Assembly: GCF_020144665.1 (NCBI RefSeq)
Contig: NZ_JAAHBQ010000046.1
Location: 1-49,371 of the forward strand
Reading direction: 5' to 3'
Origin: Oscillatoria salina IIICB1
GTDB taxonomy: Bacteria > Cyanobacteriota > Cyanobacteriia > Cyanobacteriales > SIO1D9
DNA: 49,371 bases
Part shown: positions 17,796 to 25,765 of the stretch, piece by piece
Layout of the letters: every line of letters begins with the position of its first letter
Position numbering within the stretch: position 1 is the stretch's first letter
Program-made: the position numbers and the translations under genes
The notes under the pieces: model-generated
Database searches by the model: none
What the model saw: only the letters and a program-made list of their open reading frames with translations
What the model was told of the DNA's origin: nothing

Positions 17796-17873
17796 GTCAT
17801 CCTGAGCGAAGCGTTCGCGAAGCGTTCTCGAACAGTAGGATCTCCCCAGATCTTTCGCTTTGCTCAGGATGAC
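17796..17873. repeat. imperfect inverted repeat, MITE-like
   Basis: Arms of about 18 bases (GTCATCCTGAGCGAAGCG on the left, complement on the right with one mismatch) enclose a centre containing AGATC/GATCT. A GTTCGCGAAGCGTTCTCGAA segment appears inserted in the left half. No transposase gene is present. It spuriously creates open frames on both strands. Confidence 0.85.
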
Positions 17874-17929
17874 ATTTTTCCGCATTATCGTCTGACAAGG
17901 ACACTATCTCTGGACGCAACTTGGTATAA

Positions 17930-18208
17930 ATGATGGCAGAAAAGCGCAAACCACCAGGAAGTAAACTCGATCCCGAAAAATACGCTAGGCTGAAGGCAGA
18001 AGCGAAAGCACCTTATCGAGGTTTACGGAAATTTATCTATTTCACTTTCGGGGCTTCGGGCTTGATTGGTGCAGTAGTTTTTCTGGCGCAGTTAGCCGCA
18101 GGTAGAGATGTGGCTACGGCTTTACCTAATTTTGCTTTGCAAGTTGGTGTGGTGGCGCTGATGATTTTTCTGTTTCGTTGGGAAAATGAGGTGGAACGCA
18201 AGGGGTAA
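17930..18208 (+). CDS. DUF3493 membrane protein (LPA3-like)
   Basis: A 92-residue protein with the DUF3493 pattern: LDPEKYARLKAEAKAPYRGLRKFIY, a first membrane helix (GASGLIGAVVFLAQLAAG), and a second (NFALQVGVVALMIFLFRWE). The related plant protein LPA3 helps photosystem II assembly in chloroplasts, so a thylakoid role is plausible. The start is one of two adjacent ATGs (17930 or 17933). The gene lies alone, downstream of an inverted-repeat element. Confidence 0.88.
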   Translation: MMAEKRKPPGSKLDPEKYARLKAEAKAPYRGLRKFIYFTFGASGLIGAVVFLAQLAAGRDVATALPNFALQVGVVALMIFLFRWENEVERKG

Positions 18209-18403
18209 TTTTACTTAATTCTTTTTTAAGTTACTTGGTTTACCCGTATTTCCACGGTTATTTCTTTCAGACATTAAATTTAAGCTAGAAACAGATTATC
18301 TCTTATTTGTTATCAACAAAAGTAGTTAAAGTCGCTACTATGCAAGTTATCTGGCGCTATTGCTAATAATAGTTGTTAATGTCACCCTTGTTCGTCCTTG
18401 CTT

Positions 18404-19102
18404 ATGGAAATAGAACATCGTTTGGGTTTATATCAAGTCTTTTTGAAACTTTACGAGCATAATCGCAGTTTGCTCGATGAAATTCTTCAGTTAGAAAATA
18501 CTAGAAACCGAAATCTTACTCGTTTTTCGCCACAATATGTGGTTGGTGTGGTGGAAAAAGAGCAAGTTTATTTAGTTACTAATTTATTAAAAGGTAAAAC
18601 ACAAAAAATTCTGCAACCGGAAAAAATTTGGACAATTGGACGGGCGAAAAATCTGGCTTTCTCAATTTTTGACGAACGTTTGTCTCGACATCATGCTGTT
18701 ATTAAATATCTGGATAACCAAGGTTTTTACCTGGTAGATTTAGATAGCACAAATGGGACTTATGTCAACCACGAACCCGTCCACGAACCTATTTTACTCA
18801 AAGAAGGCGATCGCGTGCGTCTCGGTACGATTACTTTCTCGTTTTTCCTCTGCGAAGAGGTACAAAGCTTAAATCCTGTTCCCCAGGAGGTTTTAGCGAA
18901 ATTGAGTCACACCACTTCCTCCAAATCACCTGGGAAAAAAGCTCAAGCTGCGGTTGCAATTGAAGATAAGGATACCGATTTATTTCTCAAAAACAGATCG
19001 CGTCATCCCTCATCTGTTGCGGGAAAAGCCGAGCTAGAATTAAGTCAGAAACAGCGATCGCAAATGTTGGATCGTTTCTTTGAGCGACAAAAAAGTAACT
19101 AA
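18404..19102 (+). CDS. FHA-domain protein
   Basis: The central FHA phosphopeptide-binding domain (roughly residues 60-150) has the conserved residues in WTIGRAKNLAFSIFDERLSRHHAVI and DLDSTNGTYVN (GR, S-R-H, and N-G). A helical N terminus of about 50 residues precedes it, and a basic, S/K-rich tail follows. The ATG at 18404 is chosen over an in-frame TTG at 18398. FHA proteins read phosphothreonine signals from Ser/Thr kinases; the partner here is unknown. Convergent with recA and sharing a palindromic terminator with it. Confidence 0.92.
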   Translation: MEIEHRLGLYQVFLKLYEHNRSLLDEILQLENTRNRNLTRFSPQYVVGVVEKEQVYLVTNLLKGKTQKILQPEKIWTIGRAKNLAFSIFDERLSRHHAVIKYLDNQGFYLVDLDSTNGTYVNHEPVHEPILLKEGDRVRLGTITFSFFLCEEVQSLNPVPQEVLAKLSHTTSSKSPGKKAQAAVAIEDKDTDLFLKNRSRHPSSVAGKAELELSQKQRSQMLDRFFERQKSN

Positions 19103-19119
19103 TTCAAGATTTTACCAGT

Positions 19120-19141
19120 AAAGGTGGCGATCGCCACCTTT
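19120..19141. terminator. bidirectional terminator centred on a HIP1 octamer
   Basis: A perfect 22-base palindrome (AAAGGTGG, then GCGATCGC, then its complement) between the convergent FHA and recA genes. A TTTT run ends the right arm on the plus strand. It is a HIP1 site extended into a strong hairpin. Confidence 0.6.
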
Positions 19142-19146
19142 TGATG

Positions 19147-20220
19147 TTACTCTTCTTCTTGAGAGTCTTCATCCCCACGAGTCACTGAATTAGCGGGAAC
19201 AATAGCACCCAAATCTAATTGTTCGCGTACTTTTTGCTCAATTTCTACGGCAACTTCGGGATTTTCGTCTAAATACTTAACCGCATTATCCCGACCTTGA
19301 GAAATATTATCACCTTCGTAGCTATACCAAGCTCCTTTGCGATTAACTACGCCAGTTTGTTCAGCCAAATCTAGCATACATCCCATCCGGGAAATTCCTT
19401 GACCGAAAATAATGTCAAATTCAGCAATGCGGAAAGGAGGAGCAATCTTATTCTTAGCTACTTTAACTTTCGCACGAATACCATACTCGCCCTCACTACC
19501 TTTTTTCAAGGTTTGAATGCGACGAATATCTAAACGTACCGAAGCATAGAATTTCAGCGCATTACCACCAGTAGTTACTTCTGGACTACCATAGGTGATC
19601 CCAATTTTTTGCCGTAACTGGTTCAGGAAAATCACGGTACAGCCAGACTTACCAATATTACCAGCAATTTTCCGCAAAGCTTTACTCATCAAACGAGCTT
19701 GTAAACCCACTTGAGTATCGCCCATTTCCCCTTCAATTTCCGCGCGAGGTGTAAGCGCTGCTACCGAGTCTACAACTACAATATCAACGGCTGCCGATCG
19801 CACTAACTGATCGACAATTTCTAACGCTGACTCACCTGTATCTGGTTGCGAAACCAGCAAATTTTCGATATCAACACCTAACACTGAAGAGTAAGCTGGA
19901 TCTAAAGCGTGTTCCGCATCAACGAAAGCTGCAACACCGCCAGCTTTTTGTACCTCTGCAACGGCATGAAGCGCTAAAGTAGTTTTACCTGCACTTTCAG
20001 GACCATAAATTTCGACGATCCGACCTTTGGGAATACCGCCACCTAATGCTAAATCTAAAGTTAGCGCTCCACTGGGGATGGTTTCTACTCGCATCCGAGT
20101 AGCATCTCCCAGACGCATAATCGAACCTTTACCGAAACTGCGTTCGATTTGATTGAGAACTAAGTTAAGTGCTTTTTCCTTTTCGGGACTGGTAGTAATG
20201 GTAGTGATATTTGTAGCCAT
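19147..20220 (-). CDS. recA: RecA recombinase
   Basis: DNA-strand-exchange ATPase of homologous recombination. Full length at 357 residues. The start of the core is [24 protein letters not shown]. Walker A is [10 protein letters not shown], Walker B is [12 protein letters not shown], and the L1/L2 region includes [10 protein letters not shown] and [10 protein letters not shown]...[17 protein letters not shown]. The tail ends in a typical acidic stretch (DEDSQEEE). No intein or interruption. An upstream LexA-like box may place it under SOS-type control. Confidence 0.99.
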   Translation of the reverse strand: MATNITTITTSPEKEKALNLVLNQIERSFGKGSIMRLGDATRMRVETIPSGALTLDLALGGGIPKGRIVEIYGPESAGKTTLALHAVAEVQKAGGVAAFVDAEHALDPAYSSVLGVDIENLLVSQPDTGESALEIVDQLVRSAAVDIVVVDSVAALTPRAEIEGEMGDTQVGLQARLMSKALRKIAGNIGKSGCTVIFLNQLRQKIGITYGSPEVTTGGNALKFYASVRLDIRRIQTLKKGSEGEYGIRAKVKVAKNKIAPPFRIAEFDIIFGQGISRMGCMLDLAEQTGVVNRKGAWYSYEGDNISQGRDNAVKYLDENPEVAVEIEQKVREQLDLGAIVPANSVTRGDEDSQEEE

Positions 20221-20346
20221 TAACGCCTCAAATTTTTACTAAATATCGATTGGTGGTTGGATTTTTCTGGAGCAATCCGCTTCTATTCTAGACGCTCAAT
20301 CTGCAAATGTTGAAGTTTGAGTCAATCTTTTTGAGAAATTAGCAAT

Positions 20347-20368
20347 TTTATAGTACAAACGTATACCG
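20347..20368 (-). promoter_or_regulatory. putative recA promoter with overlapping LexA-like box
   Basis: On the minus strand GGTATACGTTTGTACT runs directly into TATAAA, about 130 bases before the recA start. The half-site TTTGTACT fits the cyanobacterial LexA consensus RGTAC-N3-DGTWCB; the other half (GTATAC) is degenerate. This is an inference from motif position. Confidence 0.3.
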
Positions 20369-20474
20369 ATCCATTTTAGCCTGTTTCTAATTTTGGAGGT
20401 ATTTACTTTACAGAAATGTTATTTTTCGGCGATCGCGCCCCTCGTTTGCAGAATTCAATCTTATCATAACTTTC

Positions 20475-20614
20475 AGGGGATTGGAAGGGGTTGGGGAGAG
20501 GGGGAGGATAAACGGATAACTGTTCACTGGTAACTGTTCACTGATAACTGTTCACTGATAACTGATAACTGTTCACTGATAACTGAACCCAGTCCCCAAT
20601 ACCTAATCCCCAAT
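20475..20614. repeat. composite heptamer array downstream of the aldo/keto reductase
   Basis: GGGGATTGGAAGGGGTTGGGG, then repeated CTGATAACTGTTCACTGATAA units, then CCCAGTCCCCAATACCTAATCCCCAAT. The last 12 bases code for the C terminus and stop of the aldo/keto reductase. The remainder of the 20221-20474 spacer is A/T-rich and holds the recA promoter region. Confidence 0.9.
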
Positions 20615-21538
20615 CGCTAATTCTGCCACTTCCGCATCGGTGAGACTCCAACCTAAAGCCCCAGCATTTTGCGCTGCTTGCTGGGCATTTTTTGCGCCTG
20701 GAATCGGGATAACATTACCTTGGGCGATTAACCAATTCAACGCAACTTGGGCGGGGGTTTTGTCGTATTTTTCGCCAAACTGACGCAATAAATTCAGTAC
20801 GGGCGCAATTTTTTCTAAGCCACTTTTACTAAAACGAGGGTCAAAGTTACGCGCCCCACCGGGTTTGTTAACATTTTCTGCGGAATACTTGCCAGTTAGC
20901 AATCCTTGTGCTAAAGGACTATAAGCCAAAATTGTCACATCTAACTCACGAGCCGCAGCGAGGATACCATTAGTTTCGATATTTCGATGCAATAGAGAAT
21001 ATTGTACTTGATTGACTGCTAAAGGTACTCCCCTAGCTGCTAGCAGTTGATGGGCTTCGCGCATTTGCTGGGCTGAGTAATTACTTACACCCACACTGGC
21101 TATTCTGCCTCGCTTGACTTCATCTGCCAAGGCATTCATCAAGGTTTCTTGACTCATGAAGAAGGTGAAAGACCAATGGACTTGGTAAAGTGTAATTTGT
21201 TCGATTTGTAAGCGTTGGAGACTGGCAGTAATCGCATCAGAAACAGCACTTCCTGTAAAACGCCAGGGTACGGGACCGTATTTAGTGGCGATATCTACAG
21301 GCTGTCCTAATTCTTGCATAAATTTGCCAAGCAGAGATTCTGACTTTCCTAAACCGTAGACTTCAGCCGTGTCAAAGAAGGTAACACCTGCGTCTATAGC
21401 TGCTTTGAAGGCTTGACGCACGTCATCAACCCCGTAGTCTTGACCATAAGCCCAAAATAACTTGTCGCCCCATGCCCAAGTACCGATACCGAGAGGGTTG
21501 ACAGTGGGACCGTTTTGTCCTAATTGGATCTTTTGCAT
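20603..21538 (-). CDS. aldo/keto reductase
   Basis: A 311-residue NAD(P)H-dependent AKR of the YajO/Tas-like class. GIGTWAWGD is at the N terminus, and the catalytic tetrad is in VTFFDTAEVYGLGKSESLLG (D, Y), IATKYGPV (K) and QVHWSF (H). NADP-binding segments are IAYSPLAQGLLTGKY and IPIPGAKNAQQAAQNAGAL. The natural substrate is unknown. The last residues (AIGD-stop) are encoded by a CCTAATCCCCAAT heptamer unit, so the repeat has supplied the stop codon. Confidence 0.93.
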   Translation of the reverse strand: MQKIQLGQNGPTVNPLGIGTWAWGDKLFWAYGQDYGVDDVRQAFKAAIDAGVTFFDTAEVYGLGKSESLLGKFMQELGQPVDIATKYGPVPWRFTGSAVSDAITASLQRLQIEQITLYQVHWSFTFFMSQETLMNALADEVKRGRIASVGVSNYSAQQMREAHQLLAARGVPLAVNQVQYSLLHRNIETNGILAAARELDVTILAYSPLAQGLLTGKYSAENVNKPGGARNFDPRFSKSGLEKIAPVLNLLRQFGEKYDKTPAQVALNWLIAQGNVIPIPGAKNAQQAAQNAGALGWSLTDAEVAELAIGD

Positions 21539-21618
21539 AAGTTTTCTCTGGTTCGTTTACATTTCTTTATACTTCTCAGTTTAGGAGGTCTGAACAAAGT
21601 AAGCTGTAGTCTAAATTG

Positions 21619-21700
21619 AGGATTGGGTTCAGTTAGCAGTGACCAGTTATCAGTTATCAGTAGAGATTGGAGATTGGGAGACAAGGGAGAGGAGAAGATA
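21619..21700. repeat. composite heptamer array in a divergent promoter region
   Basis: GGATTGGGTTCAGTTAGCAG, CAGTTATCAGTTATCAG, GATTGGAGATTGGGAGACAAGGGAGAGG. It uses the same modules as the other arrays but lies between divergent genes, 40 bases before the transporter start. Confidence 0.85.
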
Positions 21701-21740
21701 AAAAGATAAGAGAGGAAAGTTAATTGAGCTTTTAGTAATT

Positions 21741-23225
21741 ATGGAAACTGAGAATTTGAATAATTCTGAATTTGATAAATATTCGTCGAAAAAACCACTA
21801 CCGAAAATCAATTTATGGACGATGTTTCGGTTGGGTTTATTTCAGATGGGACTGGGGATTATGTCACTCCTGACTTTAGGGGTGCTAAACCGAGTAATGA
21901 TTGACGAATTAACAGTGTTACCGTTACTTGCGGCTGGTGCGATCGCGATGCACCAATTTGTTAGTCCGGCGCGAATTTGGTTTGGTCAAATGTCTGATGG
22001 AAAACCGATTTTTGGTTATCATCGTAGTGTTTATGTTTGGTTTGGGGCAGCAGGATTTACGATTACTTCTTTCTTGGCTTTACAAGTAATTTGGCAGTTG
22101 GGAATTAGTTTGCAAAATTCTGGTTGGAGTGGACAAACTTATGTTTGGGTGGCAATTTTAGCGGTAGCTTTTGCTATTTATGGGTTGGCTTTGAGTGCGA
22201 GTTCGACTCCTTTTGCGGCGTTGTTGGTAGATGTTTCTGATGATGATAATCGAGGTAAATTAATCGGTATTGTTTGGTCGATGCTGATGGTGGGGATTGT
22301 GGTTGGAGCAATTGTTGGCTCAAGGTTATTAGAAACTCCGGAAGTTTGTGGCGCAGCAATTTTAAATTATAATCCGGGAGCGACGGCAGAGGTAGCTAAT
22401 ATTCCGAGGTTACAAGCAACAATTAATCCAGTTTTTATAATTATGCCTGCAATTGTTTTCGGCTTGTGTTTGCTGGCAACTTTGGGTGTGGAAAAAAAGT
22501 ATTCTCGTTATAGTTCTCGTGCGACAATTACTGAACGAGAAGACCAAGTTACTTTGAAAAGGGCGTTGCGAGTTTTAACTTCTAGTCGCCAAACTGGGAT
22601 ATTTTTTACTTTTTTACTAATTCTGACAATTAGTTTATTTATGCAGGATGCGGTATTAGAACCTTATGGTGGTGAAGTTTTTGGAATGTGTATTTCGGAA
22701 ACTACAAAATTAAATGTACCTTTTGGGGTGGGAACGCTGATTGGAATTGGTTCGACGGGTTTTTTATTGTTACCTCGTCTTGGTAAGAAAAATACTACCA
22801 AATTTGGTTGTATGGGCGCAGCAGTAAGTTTTGGTTTAATTATTTTGTCGGGTTTTACTGCGAATGCGGGACTTTTGAAGGGTAGTTTGCTGTTTTTTGG
22901 TTTATCATCAGGGGTATTAACCGCAGGTGCGACGAGTTTGATGTTAGATTTGACCGCAGCAGAAACCGCAGGTACATTTATTGGTGCGTGGGGTTTAGCC
23001 CAAGCGATCGCGCGAGGATTAGCGACGGTACTCGGTGGGGCGGTGTTGAATTTAGGTAAACTAATCTTTACTGTACCAGTTTTAGCTTATGGAACTGTAT
23101 TTGCAATGCAAGCAATTGGGATGATTGTCGCAATTTGGTTTCTGCGACGAGTAAATATTCGCGAATTTCAAGCTAATGCAAAAGCAGCGATCGCAACAGT
23201 TATGGAAGGGGATCTCGATGGATAA
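21741..23225 (+). CDS. PucC/BCD-family MFS transporter
   Basis: A 494-residue major-facilitator protein with about 12 hydrophobic helices. It resembles the bacteriochlorophyll-delivery (BCD, PucC/LhaA) family of phototrophs: WTMFRLGLFQMGLGIMSLLTLGVLNRVMIDEL at the start, QFVSPARIWFGQMSDGKPIFGYHRSVYVWFG in the first loop, and late AGTFIGAWGLAQAIARGLATVLGG. Cyanobacterial members are thought to act in chlorophyll handling or photosystem assembly. The stop codon overlaps the start of the inositol-phosphatase gene (eight bases), so the two are translationally coupled. Confidence 0.9.
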   Translation: METENLNNSEFDKYSSKKPLPKINLWTMFRLGLFQMGLGIMSLLTLGVLNRVMIDELTVLPLLAAGAIAMHQFVSPARIWFGQMSDGKPIFGYHRSVYVWFGAAGFTITSFLALQVIWQLGISLQNSGWSGQTYVWVAILAVAFAIYGLALSASSTPFAALLVDVSDDDNRGKLIGIVWSMLMVGIVVGAIVGSRLLETPEVCGAAILNYNPGATAEVANIPRLQATINPVFIIMPAIVFGLCLLATLGVEKKYSRYSSRATITEREDQVTLKRALRVLTSSRQTGIFFTFLLILTISLFMQDAVLEPYGGEVFGMCISETTKLNVPFGVGTLIGIGSTGFLLLPRLGKKNTTKFGCMGAAVSFGLIILSGFTANAGLLKGSLLFFGLSSGVLTAGATSLMLDLTAAETAGTFIGAWGLAQAIARGLATVLGGAVLNLGKLIFTVPVLAYGTVFAMQAIGMIVAIWFLRRVNIREFQANAKAAIATVMEGDLDG

Positions 23226-24060
23226 GACAGAGTTTTGGGACGAGGTTTTAGATTTTGCGGAGAAAATTACCGCCCGCGTTGGATCTCAATTAGTAACAGA
23301 ATTTGGTCAAATACGAGCAACGACAAAAGAAGATGGATCTTTAGTCACCCAAGCGGATAAATGGGCAGATCGAGAAATTACTGCGGCGATCGCGAATACT
23401 TTTCCTACCCACGGAGTTATCAGCGAAGAAACTCAACATATTCTCCCCGATACTGACTGGTGTTGGGTAATTGACCCCATCGACGGTACAACTAATTTTA
23501 CGCGGGGAATCCCAGTTTGGGGCATTTCTCTAGGTTTACTTTATCAAGGAACCCCTGTATTCGGTGCAGTCCGTTTACCTCCCCTCGGACAATTTTTTCA
23601 CGGTTATTGGTATGGTGATTCTGGTTTAACAGGTCCGACTGGCGCATATTTAAACGGTAATCCCATCCATACCAGCCCTGACTCGCCTACTAGCAACCAT
23701 TTATTTAACCTTTGCGCCCGCAGCACATCTGTCCTGAGAAATACTTTTCCCTGTAAAATTCGGGCGATCGGAGTTGCGACTTACAGCGTCATTCTCGTAG
23801 CTACTGGCGCTTCCCTCGGCGCAGTAGAAGCAACCCCGAAAATTTGGGATATTGCCGCAGTTTGGGCGATTTTAAAGGCTGCGGGTGGAGTTTTTGCCCA
23901 CATCGAACCAGAACCAGTTTTCCCCTTGACAATTGGCGAAAATTATGGTAAGCGTCCTTTTCCGAGTTTAGCTGCTAGTCGGGAAGAATTAGTACCTGTA
24001 TTTATGCCTTTGGTAGAATTTCTGGGAGAGAAGACACTGGGATCTCAATCTAAAAGCTAA
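23218..24060 (+). CDS. inositol monophosphatase family phosphatase
   Basis: Mg2+-dependent sugar-phosphate phosphatase fold. Motif 1 is GVISEETQHILPDTDWCWVIDPIDGTTNF (metal-binding E and D-P-I-D-G-T), and motif 2 is IWDIAAVWAILKAAGG. The ATG at 23218 overlaps the MFS stop codon; an earlier in-frame ATG (23176) would run deep into the transporter gene and is not favoured. 280 residues, normal for the family. Substrate could be inositol phosphate, histidinol phosphate or a related sugar phosphate; sequence alone does not decide. Confidence 0.93.
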   Translation: MDKTEFWDEVLDFAEKITARVGSQLVTEFGQIRATTKEDGSLVTQADKWADREITAAIANTFPTHGVISEETQHILPDTDWCWVIDPIDGTTNFTRGIPVWGISLGLLYQGTPVFGAVRLPPLGQFFHGYWYGDSGLTGPTGAYLNGNPIHTSPDSPTSNHLFNLCARSTSVLRNTFPCKIRAIGVATYSVILVATGASLGAVEATPKIWDIAAVWAILKAAGGVFAHIEPEPVFPLTIGENYGKRPFPSLAASREELVPVFMPLVEFLGEKTLGSQSKS

Positions 24061-24083
24061 GAATACTTTTCTAGTAAATTGAG

Positions 24084-24293
24084 TTAGAAATGTTGCCGAA
24101 TTATATCTAAGTTTAGTTCCAAAAATTCGGCTATCTCTTCAGCATTCCAATCTAGTTTTCGCAGCTTAGGTATCATGTCTAACTTTGTTTGTATCCGAGC
24201 TGCTCGAAATCCTTCTCGAAATCCCTCTTTAAAACCTTTTTTATACGCTTCTTGATAAGCTTTAGTTTGCTTTAATTCACCTATTTGAAGCAT
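24084..24293 (-). CDS. stand-alone Rpn C-terminal tail protein, copy A
   Basis: 69 residues, homologous end to end only to the C-terminal ~65 residues of the full Rpn protein at 24735-25532: same MLxxxELKQTxxYQEA start, a K/E-G-F/R charged repeat linker (here longer, with KEGFREGF), then TKLxMIPKLRxLDxxAEEIAEFLEL and QH at the end. The last 30 residues look like a helix-turn-helix. The start codon aligns with an internal Met of the full protein. Preceded on its own strand by GAGAGAC about 10 bases before ATG. Could be a decayed duplicate or a free-standing inhibitor or regulator. Confidence 0.7.
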   Translation of the reverse strand: MLQIGELKQTKAYQEAYKKGFKEGFREGFRAARIQTKLDMIPKLRKLDWNAEEIAEFLELNLDIIRQHF

Positions 24294-24427
24294 AATTACT
24301 CTTGTCTCTCAAATAAATTTACAGCAGTTATTAATTCTAGATAGAGGGGCAATTATCTCTAAATTACCCATTTTGAACTTGTGATAAAAAGCTACAAAAA
24401 TTAGAGATAACTTTGTAATCTAGCAAA
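24294..24427. repeat. duplicated spacer, copy 1
   Basis: Shares long identical blocks with 24602-24734: GTCTCTCAAATAAATTTACAG, AGAGGGGCAATT, ACTTGTGATAAAAAGCTACA, and AAAAATTAGAGATAA. It precedes tail copy A and follows tail copy B when read on the minus strand. Confidence 0.85.
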
Positions 24428-24601
24428 TTATAGATGTTGCTGAACTATCTCTAAATCAAGTTCCAAAACTTCCGCTATTTCTTCAGCAGTCCAATCTAAT
24501 TTTTGCAGCTTAGGTATCATTGCTAACTTCGTCTCTAGGGAACCTTCTTCTTTTGCTTCTTGATAAACTCTAGTTTGCTTTAATTCACTTAGCCAAAGCA
24601 T
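24428..24601 (-). CDS. stand-alone Rpn C-terminal tail protein, copy B (57 residues)
   Basis: An intact small gene: start MLWLSELKQTRVYQEAKEEG, then SLETKLAMIPKLQKLDWTAE and EIAEVLELDLEIVQQHL-stop. It is closer to the full-length Rpn tail than copy A, but the charged KEEG repeat is shortened to one unit. Its ATG corresponds to Met201 of the full protein. The frame is intact with conservative differences, which argues that it is not simply dead. Flanked on both sides by copies of the same ~134-base spacer. Function not established. Confidence 0.68.
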   Translation of the reverse strand: MLWLSELKQTRVYQEAKEEGSLETKLAMIPKLQKLDWTAEEIAEVLELDLEIVQQHL

Positions 24602-24734
24602 AATTTATCTCGTCTCTCAAATAAATTTACAGATGTTACAAACCTCAATAGAGGGGCAATTTAGGGATAACTGCCCCTTTTAAACTTGTGATAAAAAGCT
24701 ACAAAAATTAGAGATAAATTCGTAGTCTAGCAAA
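24602..24734. repeat. duplicated spacer, copy 2
   Basis: 133 bases matching 24294-24427 in long blocks. It contains an additional seven-base hairpin (AGGGGCA at 24652-24658 and TGCCCCT at 24672-24678) that could act as an attenuator or terminator between the full Rpn gene and tail copy B. Confidence 0.85.
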
Positions 24735-25532
24735 TTATAGATGTTGCTGAACTATCTCTAAATCGAGTTCCAAAAACTCAGCTATTTCTTCAGCAGTTAA
24801 ATCTAGTTGTCGCAGCTTAGGTATCATTGCTAACTTTGTCTTTAGTGTAGCTTCTTCTCGACCTTCTTCTCGACCTTCTTCTTTTGCTTCTTGATAGACT
24901 CTAGTTTGCTTTAATTCGCTTAATCCTAACATAGCTTCTATGTCCTCCCGGCTCAAATTAGGGAATTTGTAAAGAACAATCGTTTCTATTAATTCTAAGA
25001 CTTGTTGCTGGAGATTGACATCCGCCAAGTCGGTTGTAGTTTTAGCAATAAGCTGACGAGCAAAATCTCCAGCTTGGTTTGGCGACTCGACAACTAACTG
25101 AATAATACCAAAACCGAGAGATTGTTCGCCTAAATTGCCAATTTCATCGAGATAAATACGCTGTACATGATTCGACAATAAGTTTTGGTAGCGTGGGTGA
25201 CATTCTGCTTCGGTACTGCGGCGACGGTAGATAATTACAACATACCAATCTTCGCTCGGAGGTTCATACTGGTAAAAGTAAAGAAAAATTTCGGAAAATA
25301 GCCGCGAATAGAATTTTTTCTGTTTTTGAAATTGTACTTCGACAAAGTAAATGGGTTTGTCGGTAGCTTTATCTATGGGGAGAAATAACCCATCGAAGCG
25401 AAAAGCTTTTTGCTTGACTTCTGGAGAAGTAAATTGATAGCTGCTGACATCAGTATCAGGTTTACCAATTAGTTCAAAGAAAATACTAGGGAAATTCTTA
25501 AATAATTCGTAAAAAAGTGTATCTGTTTTCAT
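24735..25532 (-). CDS. Rpn-family (DUF2887-like) PD-(D/E)XK protein, full length
   Basis: A 265-residue member of the Rpn/transposase-like nuclease families abundant in cyanobacteria. The start MKTDTLFYELFKNFPSIFFELIG is typical. The nuclease-like core has D47 in FRFDGLF and E65-V-Q67 in YFVEVQFQK (a Q where K is common), then FYSRLFSEIFLYFYQYEP. The C-terminal tail from Met201 carries the charged EEGREEGREE linker and a helix-turn-helix-like end. Rpn proteins of E. coli are DNA nucleases that can be toxic. Two separate copies of the tail follow downstream on the same strand. Confidence 0.88.
   Translation of the reverse strand: MKTDTLFYELFKNFPSIFFELIGKPDTDVSSYQFTSPEVKQKAFRFDGLFLPIDKATDKPIYFVEVQFQKQKKFYSRLFSEIFLYFYQYEPPSEDWYVVIIYRRRSTEAECHPRYQNLLSNHVQRIYLDEIGNLGEQSLGFGIIQLVVESPNQAGDFARQLIAKTTTDLADVNLQQQVLELIETIVLYKFPNLSREDIEAMLGLSELKQTRVYQEAKEEGREEGREEATLKTKLAMIPKLRQLDLTAEEIAEFLELDLEIVQQHL
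24943..24949 (-). promoter_or_regulatory. possible internal ribosome-binding site in the rpn gene
   Basis: GGGAGGA (minus strand) lies about 10 bases upstream of the in-frame ATG at 24932, which would begin a 65-residue C-terminal product equivalent to the two stand-alone tail genes. The spacing is a little long. Internal initiation producing an inhibitory short form has been reported for E. coli rpn genes; here it is an inference. Confidence 0.4.
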
Positions 25533-25765
25533 CAGTTAAGTTTCTTTTTTCTTTAGATTTGCCGGAAGCTAGTCAAATTGAGTAAATTTGTCTCTGGTAA
25601 CTAGAGGGAATTCCCCCAACTTTTCTAACTTTTTATGTCGTTGCGTGAGGTTTTGTATCAATCGAGCCTCGGAATCAGAATTTTTTTTGCGCTTACGGCA
25701 TCCTATGAAAATAGCAGAAAAATTTACCATTCTCGAATTGAAGAGAATACCAAGGAGGTTAATAA

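Noticed and set aside
17703-17933. Open frames on both strands upstream of DUF3493
   Set aside because: Created by the 17796-17873 inverted repeat; no independent coding evidence.
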